From Rhodobacteraceae bacterium HIMB11 (GTDB lineage Bacteria; Pseudomonadota; Alphaproteobacteria; Rhodobacterales; Rhodobacteraceae), in NCBI GenBank assembly GCA_000472185.1, contig AVDB01000003.1, forward strand, positions 1 to 64,000: DNA of 64,000 nucleotides, read 5' to 3'. Positions 47,464 to 57,764 of the stretch are shown piece after piece (position 1 is the stretch's first letter; each line of letters opens with the position of its first letter). The translations under genes and the position numbers were made by a program. The notes below the pieces were generated by a model. The model was given only the letters and a program-made list of their open reading frames with translations. It did not search any database and was not told the DNA's origin.

Positions 47464-48639
47464 TTAACCCAATGCCGCCAGAATATCGGCCAAAAGATCT
47501 TCTTGATCTTCTAACCCGACAGAGAAGCGGATTAGGCCATCCGTGATCCCCAAAGCGGCCTTTTGATCATCAGGCAAGCGTTGGTGCGTGGTCGTCGCTG
47601 GGTGCGTCGCAATTGATTTTGCATCCCCCAAATTATTCGAAATCACGGCAACTTGCAGACGGTTTAAGAACGCAAAACTGGCCTCTTGCCCGCCCTTAAT
47701 TTCGATTGCGAATACGGTCCCACCGCTGCCCATTTGCCGCTGCACCAGAGCATATTTTTCGTGCGACGGGTGATTTGGATAAATTACGCGTGACAATTTG
47801 TCATTTCCGAATAAATGATCGACCAGAAACTGCGCCGTTGCGGCTTGGGCACGCACGCGCAATTCGATGGTTTCCAGACCCTTCAGCATGACCCACGCTG
47901 TAAAGGGACTCATCGAGCCACCAGTGTGCTTCATATAGGTTTCAATTGGTCCACGGATCATATCCTTGCGCCCCAAAATGACACCACCCAGGGTACGGCC
48001 CTGACCATCGATATGTTTTGTCGCAGAATACACCACCAAATCCGCGCCAAGCGCGATCGCGTTCGAAAATACGGGCGTTGCGAAGACGTTATCAATGATG
48101 ACCAACGCGTCATTGGCATGCGCAATTTCCGAAACCCCCGCGATGTCAATCACCTCAAGCGTGGGGTTTGAAATTGTTTCAAAAAACACAATTTTTGTAT
48201 CGGGTGTCACGGCAGTGCGCCATGCATCCAAATCGGTGCCATCCACAAACGTGACGTTGACGCCCATGCGGGGCATGATCTCTTCTAAAATGTAAAGACA
48301 TGATCCAAAGAGCGCCCGAGAGGCAACAACGTGATCCCCCGCGGACACCAAAGACATTAACGCACCATTTACGGCCGCCATGCCCGACGCAGTGGCAAAG
48401 GCATCTTCTGCGCCTTCTAGGGCCGCAATCCGATCTTCAAACATGGCAACAGTTGGATTGCCATAACGGGCATAGATGAATTCATCATCACCTGATTTAA
48501 TAAAGCGTGCTTGGGCATCTTCGGCTGTTTCGTAAACAAACCCTTGCGTCAAAAAAATCGCTTCGCTGACTTCGTTATATTGTGACCGACGGGTTCCGCC
48601 ATGGACCATTTTCGTGCGTGGTTTAAATGTATCGCTCAT
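47464..48639 (-). CDS. metZ: O-succinylhomoserine sulfhydrylase
   Basis: 391 residues from ATG 48639. PLP enzyme of the Cys/Met metabolism family: YARYGNPTVAMFEDRIAALE, FASGMAAV-type ATASGMAAVNGALMSL, and the PLP Lys in SATKHIDGQGRTLGG. It makes homocysteine from O-succinylhomoserine and sulfide. A SAM-II-type riboswitch and a terminator lie directly upstream, in keeping with methionine feedback and supporting the MetZ call over other family members. Confidence 0.95.
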   Translation of the reverse strand: MSDTFKPRTKMVHGGTRRSQYNEVSEAIFLTQGFVYETAEDAQARFIKSGDDEFIYARYGNPTVAMFEDRIAALEGAEDAFATASGMAAVNGALMSLVSAGDHVVASRALFGSCLYILEEIMPRMGVNVTFVDGTDLDAWRTAVTPDTKIVFFETISNPTLEVIDIAGVSEIAHANDALVIIDNVFATPVFSNAIALGADLVVYSATKHIDGQGRTLGGVILGRKDMIRGPIETYMKHTGGSMSPFTAWVMLKGLETIELRVRAQAATAQFLVDHLFGNDKLSRVIYPNHPSHEKYALVQRQMGSGGTVFAIEIKGGQEASFAFLNRLQVAVISNNLGDAKSIATHPATTTHQRLPDDQKAALGITDGLIRFSVGLEDQEDLLADILAALG

Positions 48640-48665
48640 CTTATTCTCTGTGGCATTTCGCCAAT

Positions 48666-48701
48666 AAAAAACCCCTTCCACTCGGCCAAGGGAAAGGGGG
48701 C
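48666..48701 (-). terminator. Riboswitch-linked intrinsic terminator before metZ
   Basis: On the minus strand CCCCTTTCC pairs with GGAAGGGG (one T bulged) around a CTTGGCCGAGT loop and is followed by TTTTTTA. It stands between the SAM aptamer and the metZ ribosome site, so it can act as the expression platform. Confidence 0.8.
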
Positions 48702-48708
48702 TCTTTCT

Positions 48709-48765
48709 TCCTGACCTTTTAGCAGTTTATTTTACGTGGCCCGCAATCCGGTAACAAATCGCCAC
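48709..48765 (-). promoter_or_regulatory. SAM-II-class riboswitch aptamer
   Basis: On the minus strand the leader reads GTGGC, GATTTG, TTACCGG, ATTGCGG, GCCACGT, then an A-rich joint, CTGCTAAAAGG. GTGGC pairs with GCCAC as stem P1, and GATTTG together with GCTAAA is the conserved core of the SAM-II (and related SAM-V) pseudoknot that binds S-adenosylmethionine. The class is known from alphaproteobacterial methionine genes. Here it is followed by a terminator and then metZ. SAM-V is the main alternative. Confidence 0.85.
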
Positions 48766-48841
48766 AAATGCGTCATATCCCAACCCAATCAGATGGTCAA
48801 TTGCAACTGATCATCCTGAGAATGGATAAGATGCGTTAATC

Positions 48842-49444
48842 CTAATCTTCGTCAAATTCGCCGTATTGCTGCAGGACTTTGTATTGTGTTGCCAAAAACA
48901 CCAACAGCGCAAATGTCAGCCCAAAGGTTTTGAAATACACCCAAACCTCGGATGACTGCGTGCGCCAAATGATTTCATTCAAGATCGCCAGTGAAAAGAA
49001 AAAGATCATGATGCGACGCGAGATGATAATCCACCCCTCATCCTTCATGGGAACCGAACTCCCTAATATGGATTGAAGATAGGATTTGCCTTGTAACAAC
49101 CCAACTGCAATTGCCCCCCCAAACAGAACATACACCAAGGTTGGTTTCATTTTGAAAAAGCTCTCGTCGTTCAAGAAAATCGTCAAACCACCAAAAATCA
49201 GCACCAGAACCAGTGTCAGCAATTGAACCTTGGACACCTCACCAAACAAACGCCATCCAATCACCGTTGACACGCAAAGGAAGGGGACAAAAATCGCCGT
49301 GGCAAGGACAAAGCCCGTATATTCCTGACCCGCAAATACAACGACTTCGTTTTTGAAAAAGATGTAGGTCAAAAAGAAAACAGCCACGGGCAGCGTTTCT
49401 AAAATCGTTTTCAGCATTTGATTGTTTTGCTTTTGCTCGCTCAT
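48842..49444 (-). CDS. yciB: Inner-membrane septation protein YciB/IspZ
   Basis: 200 residues from ATG 49444 (AGGTGG upstream); GTG 49453 would overlap the previous gene. Five to six membrane helices with the family pattern LETLPVAVFFLTYIFF, ATAIFVPFLC and the C-terminal NEIIWRTQSSEVWVYFKTFG. It is linked to septation and envelope integrity. It follows the DMT transporter gene by one base; ftsY-DMT-yciB is a frequent block in the order. Confidence 0.93.
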   Translation of the reverse strand: MSEQKQNNQMLKTILETLPVAVFFLTYIFFKNEVVVFAGQEYTGFVLATAIFVPFLCVSTVIGWRLFGEVSKVQLLTLVLVLIFGGLTIFLNDESFFKMKPTLVYVLFGGAIAVGLLQGKSYLQSILGSSVPMKDEGWIIISRRIMIFFFSLAILNEIIWRTQSSEVWVYFKTFGLTFALLVFLATQYKVLQQYGEFDED

Positions 49445-49445
49445 C

Positions 49446-50348
49446 TTATCCACCTAATTCCACAATGACTGCGCCCAGCGCAATTAAACACATCAACATA
49501 ATCCTACGCGGTCCCACCTTTTCCTTTAGGATCAACCACCCAATCAGCGCCGCAAAGACCACGGATGTTTCCCGCAATATGGCGGCTTCGCCGACTTTGT
49601 CCAGACGTGTGGCCAACATGATTGACCCAAAACTAAGGATTGCGACAAAACCACCGATATACCCGCGCAAAACCAAGGGACCAAGCGCGGGACGATCCTG
49701 CATCCCCCGCCACCTGATTGCTGCAACTACGGGAAAGGTCACGCCATCCACCACAAAAAACCAAACTAGAAATGTAAATGGGTTCTCTGCTGCGCGAATT
49801 CCATAGGCATCATATGTCGTGTAAAGGGCTACGAAAAAACCAGTTGCGATGGCGAACACCAAGGCAGGTCCAAATGTTTCGCGGTTTGATTCCAGAAATA
49901 CAAAATTATAGGCGGCCAACCCAAAAATACCGCAGAGCAGGACAACAACACCCATCCATTGGATCGCACTAAAGGTTTCGCCGAAAATCAAATAGGCCCC
50001 AAAGACGGTGAACAGCGGCCCTGTTCCACGTACGACGGGGTACACAACCGTGTAGGCGCCTTTCACATAGGCGTATCCTTGCAACACCTTGTATAGTGTG
50101 TGAATGATCCAAGCCCCGAACAGAATGGGCCATAATGCGGGTTCAGGTGCAGGAACCAATAGGACAGCAACAGGCAGCGTGATTGTTGCATATCCAAAAT
50201 CCATCGCACCGCGCGACAGCCATGGATCATGACGCCCCTTTTGCAAGGCCCCAAAGACTGCATGCAGGAACGCCGCCAAAAGAGCAAGCGCCAAGGCGAT
50301 TGAGTGCCCTGTTTCTGTCCCCTCAACCGCATAGACCCACTCAGCCAT
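49446..50348 (-). CDS. EamA (DMT) family transporter
   Basis: 300 residues, ten membrane helices in two repeats; GTGPLFTVFGAYLIFGE and RETSVVFAALIGWLILKEK are typical EamA motifs. Inner membrane, substrate unknown. It starts six bases after ftsY ends and is followed at one base by yciB, so it is likely cotranscribed with both. Confidence 0.88.
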   Translation of the reverse strand: MAEWVYAVEGTETGHSIALALALLAAFLHAVFGALQKGRHDPWLSRGAMDFGYATITLPVAVLLVPAPEPALWPILFGAWIIHTLYKVLQGYAYVKGAYTVVYPVVRGTGPLFTVFGAYLIFGETFSAIQWMGVVVLLCGIFGLAAYNFVFLESNRETFGPALVFAIATGFFVALYTTYDAYGIRAAENPFTFLVWFFVVDGVTFPVVAAIRWRGMQDRPALGPLVLRGYIGGFVAILSFGSIMLATRLDKVGEAAILRETSVVFAALIGWLILKEKVGPRRIMLMCLIALGAVIVELGG

Positions 50349-50354
50349 ATATGG

Positions 50355-51518
<1,164 letters not shown>

Positions 51519-51570
51519 GCTACCTCCAAAAGTGGGCTTATATCCCACCTAATCGCAATCCACACAGGAT

Positions 51571-51593
51571 TAAAGCCCCTGAACGGGCTTTTA
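51571..51593 (-). terminator. Terminator between the diaphorase-type gene and ftsY
   Basis: AAAGCCC and GGGCTTT form a 7-bp stem with a short loop; on the minus strand TTTAAT follows. It separates the NuoEF-like gene from ftsY. Confidence 0.6.
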
Positions 51594-51628
51594 TGCAATA
51601 CTCACAAGGTCGTAGCGCGATGCAACGA

Positions 51629-53314
51629 TTAAATTTCGTCGCTAAAATGCTTCATCACCAGTTTGATTGGATTTGGTGCCGCCTGTCCAAGACCACAGAT
51701 CGAGGCATCGGCCATTGCACCACAAAGTTCTTCCAACAACGGTTGATCCCAACTGTCAGCCTGCATCAATTTAACGGCCTTTTCACAGCCCACGCGGCAT
51801 GGCGTGCATTGACCACAGCTTTCGTCCTCAAAAAAGCGCAACATGTTCAATGCGGCGTCACGTGCGCGATCATGCTGGGACAACACAACAACAGCGGCGG
51901 ACCCGATAAAGGTGCCCAGCGGTTGAAGCGTGTCAAAATCCAATGGCACATCGTTGATAGTCGCAGGTAGCAATCCAGAAGACGGCCCACCAGGTTGATA
52001 GGCCTTGAATTCATGCCCCTCGGCCATGCCGCCTGCGGCCTCAATAATATCCATAATGGTGGATCCTGCTGGCAACAGATGCACACCTGGGTTTTTCACG
52101 CGACCTGACACCGAATAGCTGCGCAAACCTGTGCGGCCATTCTTTTCAACCGAGTTCAGGATTTCGGGGCCTTCACGACAAATCCGCGCCACCCAATGCA
52201 GCGTTTCGATATTATGCACCAACGTTGGGCGACTAAAAATGCCGACCTGTGCAACAAACGGGGGACGGTGACGTGGCAGGCCACGCTTGCCTTCGATGGA
52301 TTCGATCATCGCGCTTTCTTCGCCACAGATATAGGCCCCTGCCCCACGGCGCAGATCAATGTAACCTGGCGCGACAAGACCCGCCTGTTCCAATGCCGCA
52401 ATCTCAGTACGCAGAATATGCAGAACGGCTGGATATTCATCACGCATGTAAATGAACGCTTTTTCCGCCCCGACCGCCCATGCGGCGATTAACATACCCT
52501 CTAGGAACAGATGCGGTGTGCGTTCCAGATAATAGCGGTCTTTGAATGTGCCGGGTTCGCCTTCGTCCCCGTTCACGGCCAAATACCGTGTCCCTGCATT
52601 GGCGCGCACAAAGCCCCATTTTTTACCCGATGGGAAACCCGCGCCGCCCAAACCGCGGAGACCAGCCGACAAAACTTTGTCCTGCACCGCTTCCCAATCA
52701 CCGCCATCCCGCAATGATTTCAGCGTTTCATATCCACCATTTGCGACATAAGCATCCAGCGTTTCGTAATCAGGGATTTCCGCATGAAAATCGCCACCGG
52801 CAATAACCGCATTCACCTTTTCAGGTGTGGCATGATCAATATGTTTGTGACCAATTTCCAAGACAGGTGCTGTATCGCAGCGCCCCATGCAAGGTGCACG
52901 GACAACACGCACCTGTGACGGGTCCAAGCCATCTTCAAGCGCCTGTTGCAATTGTTCGGCCCCTGCCAATTCGCAGGACAATGAATCACACACACGAATG
53001 GTCAGCGCAGGTGGAGGTGTCTCATCCTCTTTTACCACGTCAAAATGGGCATAGAAAGTGGCCACCTCGAACACTTCTGCTTGGGACAGTTTTAATTCTT
53101 CCGCCAATGCGCGCAGATGTGCAGCAGACAGATGCCCATATTCGTCCTGAATAAGATGCAAAAACTCGATCAGCAAATCCGCGCGACGTTCGCCATCCCC
53201 CAACAACGCCTGAACATCGATCAGGGCCTGATCCTCATATTGGCGCCCCTTTGGTGTGTGACGGCCTTTGCCTTTGCCAGACTTCCAAACACCTTTGCGA
53301 TCATCTAGTGCCAT
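51629..53314 (-). CDS. Fused NuoE/NuoF-like diaphorase subunit (formate dehydrogenase beta type)
   Basis: 561 residues. Residues about 30-170 are a NuoE/FdsG-like [2Fe-2S] domain with Cys in CDSLSCELAG and CMGRCDTAP. The rest is a NuoF/FdsB domain: FMN and NADH loops GLRGLGGAGFPSGKKW and NGDEGEPGTFKDR, and the [4Fe-4S] motif ESCGQCTPCRVG. Such fusions pass electrons between NAD and a catalytic subunit, most often a molybdenum formate dehydrogenase. No alpha subunit or FdhD gene is adjacent: ftsY follows after a terminator. The partner must be elsewhere or absent. A HoxF-like role is an alternative. Confidence 0.87.
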   Translation of the reverse strand: MALDDRKGVWKSGKGKGRHTPKGRQYEDQALIDVQALLGDGERRADLLIEFLHLIQDEYGHLSAAHLRALAEELKLSQAEVFEVATFYAHFDVVKEDETPPPALTIRVCDSLSCELAGAEQLQQALEDGLDPSQVRVVRAPCMGRCDTAPVLEIGHKHIDHATPEKVNAVIAGGDFHAEIPDYETLDAYVANGGYETLKSLRDGGDWEAVQDKVLSAGLRGLGGAGFPSGKKWGFVRANAGTRYLAVNGDEGEPGTFKDRYYLERTPHLFLEGMLIAAWAVGAEKAFIYMRDEYPAVLHILRTEIAALEQAGLVAPGYIDLRRGAGAYICGEESAMIESIEGKRGLPRHRPPFVAQVGIFSRPTLVHNIETLHWVARICREGPEILNSVEKNGRTGLRSYSVSGRVKNPGVHLLPAGSTIMDIIEAAGGMAEGHEFKAYQPGGPSSGLLPATINDVPLDFDTLQPLGTFIGSAAVVVLSQHDRARDAALNMLRFFEDESCGQCTPCRVGCEKAVKLMQADSWDQPLLEELCGAMADASICGLGQAAPNPIKLVMKHFSDEI

Positions 53315-53455
53315 CAGACTCTTCCCCTGTGGTTTGCCTCTGTTTACTGCTCATGCCCATGATAGGGCGAGACTAAAAACGACACACCTCTGCCTAGAAA
53401 CGTTCGGTTTGCGAATAAAAGTTTCCCTTGGTAAAATTCCTGCTAATTTTGGGAC

Positions 53456-53863
53456 ATGAAGTACCTAACCTTAATTCCATTCATGATCGCCACTTCAGCG
53501 ATCTCTGAAACCGAGATGAGCATTGATGAATTTGAACGTCATGCAACAGGGCGGACATTTGATTTCTATAGTCCGCAGGGGTTGGTCGGAACCGAACGCT
53601 ATTTGCCAGATCGGCAGGTTGAATGGGCCTTTGATGGACAACAATGCGTGTTTGGCGAATATTTTGAATGGAATGGTTTAGTGTGTTTTTCCTATTCCTA
53701 TTACGGTGAAGTCGACAACAAACCCCAATGCTGGCGCATGGTCCGCACAACAGATGGGGTGGTTGCACAGTTTTATGGGGATCAGGGATTTGACGGCAGC
53801 GTACAATACATGCGCCCCACCACGCGCGAGATGTCCTGCACAGGCCCAGAAGTCGGCGTTTAA
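53456..53863 (+). CDS. Secreted hypothetical protein, 135 residues
   Basis: Short signal peptide (LTLIPFMIATSAIS, cleavage near residue 17) and a small domain with three Cys (GQQCVFGEYFEWNGLVCFSY, KPQCWRM, EMSCTGP) rich in aromatic residues. Similar small exported proteins exist in Rhodobacterales; I know no function. Divergent from the diaphorase gene; its stop overlaps convergent xseA by four bases. Confidence 0.7.
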   Translation: MKYLTLIPFMIATSAISETEMSIDEFERHATGRTFDFYSPQGLVGTERYLPDRQVEWAFDGQQCVFGEYFEWNGLVCFSYSYYGEVDNKPQCWRMVRTTDGVVAQFYGDQGFDGSVQYMRPTTREMSCTGPEVGV

Positions 53864-55410
53864 AACAAGGTTCCCTGATCGTCAGTTGAGGGCGATTTTT
53901 TGGCTTTCGCAGCAGTAGCACCACGCGTTAGCAACATACGCCCATCCTTGAATTCGATTTCCAAATGCGCCGCCTTTGATGCGTCTGATTTGGTTGTGAT
54001 CAATTGATCACCTTCCCGCACAACCGCATATCCACGGCGCAACGTTTTCTTATACCCCAAGGTTTCGCGCAATCGATCCAGCGCATCCAATCGTTCGCGC
54101 CGCGCGGCAACCTCACTTGTTGCAATCTGGGAAAAACGACGCGCGACATCGGAAAACGCACGTTTCTTTTGTTGGATGTCGCGTTCTAAAACATCGGCCC
54201 GTAGACGTGTGTTCAGCGTTTCGAAACGGTTGCGATCTTGGCCCACGCCACGCGACAAGGCCGGGGCCAAACGGGGACCGAGTGAACCTAAACGCCGTGT
54301 CTCGCTCTCAATACGGGTGCGCAAAAATGATGGGCGCAATGTGCCGACACGTTCAACCAAAAATGTTTTGCGCCGCAGCACCAAGTGGCGCAGCGCGGCG
54401 GGCAATCGATCCCCCCACACATCCAAACATTGGCGGGGACTATCCAACAATGCCTCAACCCGTGGCATGGCGCGGGAAAGATCGCGCACACGTTGCGAAC
54501 GCTGTCCCAAAGATTGGCTAAGCGCATGGGATAAGCGCGCGCCCTGTTGATCCACCCACGCCAAAATTTCATGCCGCACAGGCACGGCCAACTCTGCCGC
54601 GGCTGTTGGGGTTGGTGCACGTTTATCGGACACAAAATCAATCAGGGTTGTATCCGTTTCATGCCCCACCGCAGAAATCAACGGGATGTCAGAGGCCACA
54701 GCAGCACGCGCCACAACCTCTTCATTAAAGCCCCACAAATCCTCAAGCGATCCACCGCCACGCGCGACGATCAACACGTCAGGACGGGGCAATGCGCCAC
54801 CTGGCGTCATTTCGTTAAAGCCCGCAATGGCACGGGCCACTTCTGGGGCGCATTTGTCACCCTGCACGGCAACAGGCCACACCAAAACACGACGCGGAAA
54901 ACGATCGCGCAGACGATGCAAAATATCCCGAATAACCGCACCCGAGGGCGATGTGACAACGCCGATCACCTCGGGCAAATAGGGCAATGGACGTTTGCGT
55001 GATGCATCAAACAAACCTTCAGCCGCCAATGCCGCTTTGCGCTTTTCCAACATCGCCATAAGGGCACCAACGCCTGCAGGTTTAATGTCATCAATCACCA
55101 GCTGATATTTCGACTGTCCACCAAATGTTGTGATCCGACCCGAGGCAACAACCTCCATCCCCTCTTCAGGTGGGACGCTGAGGCGGCTTGCCACCCCTTT
55201 CCAGATCACCGCGGATAAGACCGATTTGTCGTCCTTTAGATCCAAGTAAACATGACCCGAACGCGGAAAAGAGACGCGCCCAACCTCGCCCCTGATCCGA
55301 ACGTTGGAAAATTCGCCTTCCACCACGCGCTTAATCGCGCCTGAAATTTCGGTTACCGAAAATTCGGGATCGTTTGCGCCCATGCGTGGATCATCGATCA
55401 GGTCGGACAT
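53860..55410 (-). CDS. xseA: Exodeoxyribonuclease VII large subunit
   Basis: 516 residues. N-terminal OB fold (SVTEISGAIKRVVEGEFSNVRIRGEV), catalytic domain with PEVIGVVTSPSGAVIRDILH and ARGGGSLEDLWGFNEE, SAVGHETDTTLIDFVSD, and a long helical C-terminus. With XseB it degrades single-stranded DNA. xseB is not in the window. Confidence 0.97.
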   Translation of the reverse strand: MSDLIDDPRMGANDPEFSVTEISGAIKRVVEGEFSNVRIRGEVGRVSFPRSGHVYLDLKDDKSVLSAVIWKGVASRLSVPPEEGMEVVASGRITTFGGQSKYQLVIDDIKPAGVGALMAMLEKRKAALAAEGLFDASRKRPLPYLPEVIGVVTSPSGAVIRDILHRLRDRFPRRVLVWPVAVQGDKCAPEVARAIAGFNEMTPGGALPRPDVLIVARGGGSLEDLWGFNEEVVARAAVASDIPLISAVGHETDTTLIDFVSDKRAPTPTAAAELAVPVRHEILAWVDQQGARLSHALSQSLGQRSQRVRDLSRAMPRVEALLDSPRQCLDVWGDRLPAALRHLVLRRKTFLVERVGTLRPSFLRTRIESETRRLGSLGPRLAPALSRGVGQDRNRFETLNTRLRADVLERDIQQKKRAFSDVARRFSQIATSEVAARRERLDALDRLRETLGYKKTLRRGYAVVREGDQLITTKSDASKAAHLEIEFKDGRMLLTRGATAAKAKKSPSTDDQGTLF

Positions 55411-55481
55411 TCTGCCTCGCTTGTACTTTGCTCATTCACAGCTTAGAACGCGCGCAACAAAAGGCCAAGTGGAGTATTACG

Positions 55482-56744
55482 ATGAACATCCTGATTTTGG
55501 GCAGCGGCGGACGCGAACATGCATTGGCCTGGGCCGTGAAACAAAACCCAAAATGTGATACCCTATATGCCGCACCTGGCAACGCAGGCATGGCCGCACA
55601 TGCCACATGCGTGGCGCTAAACCCTGAAAACAGCGCGGATGTCCTGTCCTTTGTTCGGGAAAACGACATTTCATTCGTGATCGTCGGCCCAGAGGCACCC
55701 TTGGCCATCGGGGTTGCAGATGATCTTCGCGATGCAGGCGTTCTAACATTTGGCCCATCAAAAGCGGCGGCGCGACTAGAAGCATCAAAAAGCTTTACCA
55801 AAGAAATCTGTGATGCGGCAAACGCACCAACCGCCGCCTATGGACATTTTCATGACGCAGAAAGCGCCAAGGCCTATGTGCGCGAACAGGGCGCGCCCAT
55901 TGTGGTTAAGGCCGATGGTTTGGCTGCAGGCAAGGGCGTGATCGTGGCCATGGATTTGGAAACAGCCCTGAGCGCGATTGATGACATGTTTTCAGGCACA
56001 TTTGGCGGCGCAGGTGCCGAAGTGGTTATCGAGGAATTCATGGAAGGCGAAGAGGCGTCATATTTCATCTTATGTGATGGGAAAAACGTGCTGCCCGTTG
56101 GCACAGCACAGGACCACAAACGCGTAGGCGAAGGCGACACAGGCCCCAACACAGGCGGCATGGGGGCCTATTCCCCTGCGCCCGTTTTAACGGATGACAT
56201 TGCAGAACGCGCATTAGATGAAATCGTGCGTCCCACCGTTGCCGAAATGGAACGCCGCGGAACACCCTATCAAGGTGTGCTATACGCAGGTTTGATGATC
56301 AAAGATGGTCAACCCCGCTTGGTTGAATACAATGTTCGCTTTGGGGACCCTGAATGTCAGGTGCTGATGATGCGCCTTGGTGCGCAGGCGCTTGATCTGA
56401 TGCTGGCCACGGCCGAGGGGCGGTTGGACACGGCCAAGGTAAACTGGGCGGATGATCACGCGATGACTGTCGTCATGGCCGCAAACGGATATCCAGGATC
56501 CTATGGAAAGGGCGACGTTATTAGAGGCCTAGAAACCTTGGCGGATGATAGTTTCCACAAATGTTTCCATGCAGGCACAAAGGCCGATGGCGACAATACA
56601 TTGGCCAATGGCGGACGTGTTTTGAACATCACCGCGCGTGGCGAAACGTTGAAAGAGGCGCAGGAACGCGCCTATTCAGAATTGGACAAGGTCGATTGGG
56701 AGGGTGGATTTTACCGGCACGACATTGGCTGGCGCGCCCTGTAA
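55482..56744 (+). CDS. purD: Phosphoribosylamine-glycine ligase
   Basis: 420 residues from ATG 55482 (GGAG upstream); the longer frame from 55374 would run into the xseA promoter region. Second step of purine synthesis. Motifs: LGSGGREHALAWAV, KADGLAAGKGVIVA, and the ATP-grasp VRFGDPECQVLM. Divergent from xseA, a common pair in the order. Confidence 0.97.
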   Translation: MNILILGSGGREHALAWAVKQNPKCDTLYAAPGNAGMAAHATCVALNPENSADVLSFVRENDISFVIVGPEAPLAIGVADDLRDAGVLTFGPSKAAARLEASKSFTKEICDAANAPTAAYGHFHDAESAKAYVREQGAPIVVKADGLAAGKGVIVAMDLETALSAIDDMFSGTFGGAGAEVVIEEFMEGEEASYFILCDGKNVLPVGTAQDHKRVGEGDTGPNTGGMGAYSPAPVLTDDIAERALDEIVRPTVAEMERRGTPYQGVLYAGLMIKDGQPRLVEYNVRFGDPECQVLMMRLGAQALDLMLATAEGRLDTAKVNWADDHAMTVVMAANGYPGSYGKGDVIRGLETLADDSFHKCFHAGTKADGDNTLANGGRVLNITARGETLKEAQERAYSELDKVDWEGGFYRHDIGWRAL

Positions 56745-56764
56745 TCTCCACCCGATCTAAGTAT

Positions 56765-57106
<342 letters not shown>

Positions 57107-57252
57107 CTAAGTTTCTTGCTATTTAGTGCCACTCAATCCCTGATGCTAGAGTGATTTGCGACCTTTTATTACCTGATTGATCAGTTTTTCCTTGAAACCC
57201 AGCCTGAAAGAACGTTCTAAACAAGGCGCCTTGGCATTTTGGAACATGGCGA

Positions 57253-57729
57253 ATGAAGCAACTTTTGATCATAGGAACGCTGTGCATCACAGGATTATCC
57301 GCATGCAACACGACCGCCGTGGATGAAATTGCCCGTCGTTCAAGCGATCAATGCTATTTCGAAAAAATCACACCTGCTGAAATTTCCACACAGGTTGATA
57401 CCCGTTTGGTCCAACCCGAAAAACGCAATATCGCAGGACAGTTAGTATCGCCCGCGCAATATGAAACCACACGGCCACAGACCATTACAAAGCCGCGTTC
57501 TGTTACTAAAATCGACGCCGTTTGCCCCGAGGACCTGACCCCCGAATTTATTGCATCCCTGCAGCAGGCATTTCAGGCACGTGGATTATTTTCATCCACA
57601 ATTACGGGATCAATGGATACGCCCACACGACGCGCCATTTTGAATTTTCAAACTGTACGGGGGATCGAAAGCGCGACAGTTATGAAAGCAACTGCCCAAG
57701 AATTAGGATTGGTTGTGATTGATCCATGA
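57253..57729 (+). CDS. Lipoprotein with peptidoglycan-binding repeat
   Basis: 158 residues. Lipobox GLSAC with Cys at residue 18. The C-terminal 60 residues (SLQQAFQARGLFSSTITGSMDTPTRRAILNFQ) form a peptidoglycan-binding repeat of the type LQ..L...G.....G..d..T..A...FQ. It probably bridges a membrane and the wall. Name and role unknown. A hairpin follows. Confidence 0.82.
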   Translation: MKQLLIIGTLCITGLSACNTTAVDEIARRSSDQCYFEKITPAEISTQVDTRLVQPEKRNIAGQLVSPAQYETTRPQTITKPRSVTKIDAVCPEDLTPEFIASLQQAFQARGLFSSTITGSMDTPTRRAILNFQTVRGIESATVMKATAQELGLVVIDP

Positions 57730-57737
57730 TAAATTAA

Positions 57738-57756
57738 GGGGGCCGTTTTGGCCCCC
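57738..57756. terminator. Hairpin between convergent lipoprotein and degP genes
   Basis: GGGGGCC GTTTT GGCCCCC, a perfect 7-bp stem; no T run on the plus strand, TTAATTT on the minus side. Confidence 0.6.
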
Positions 57757-57764
57757 CAATCAAA

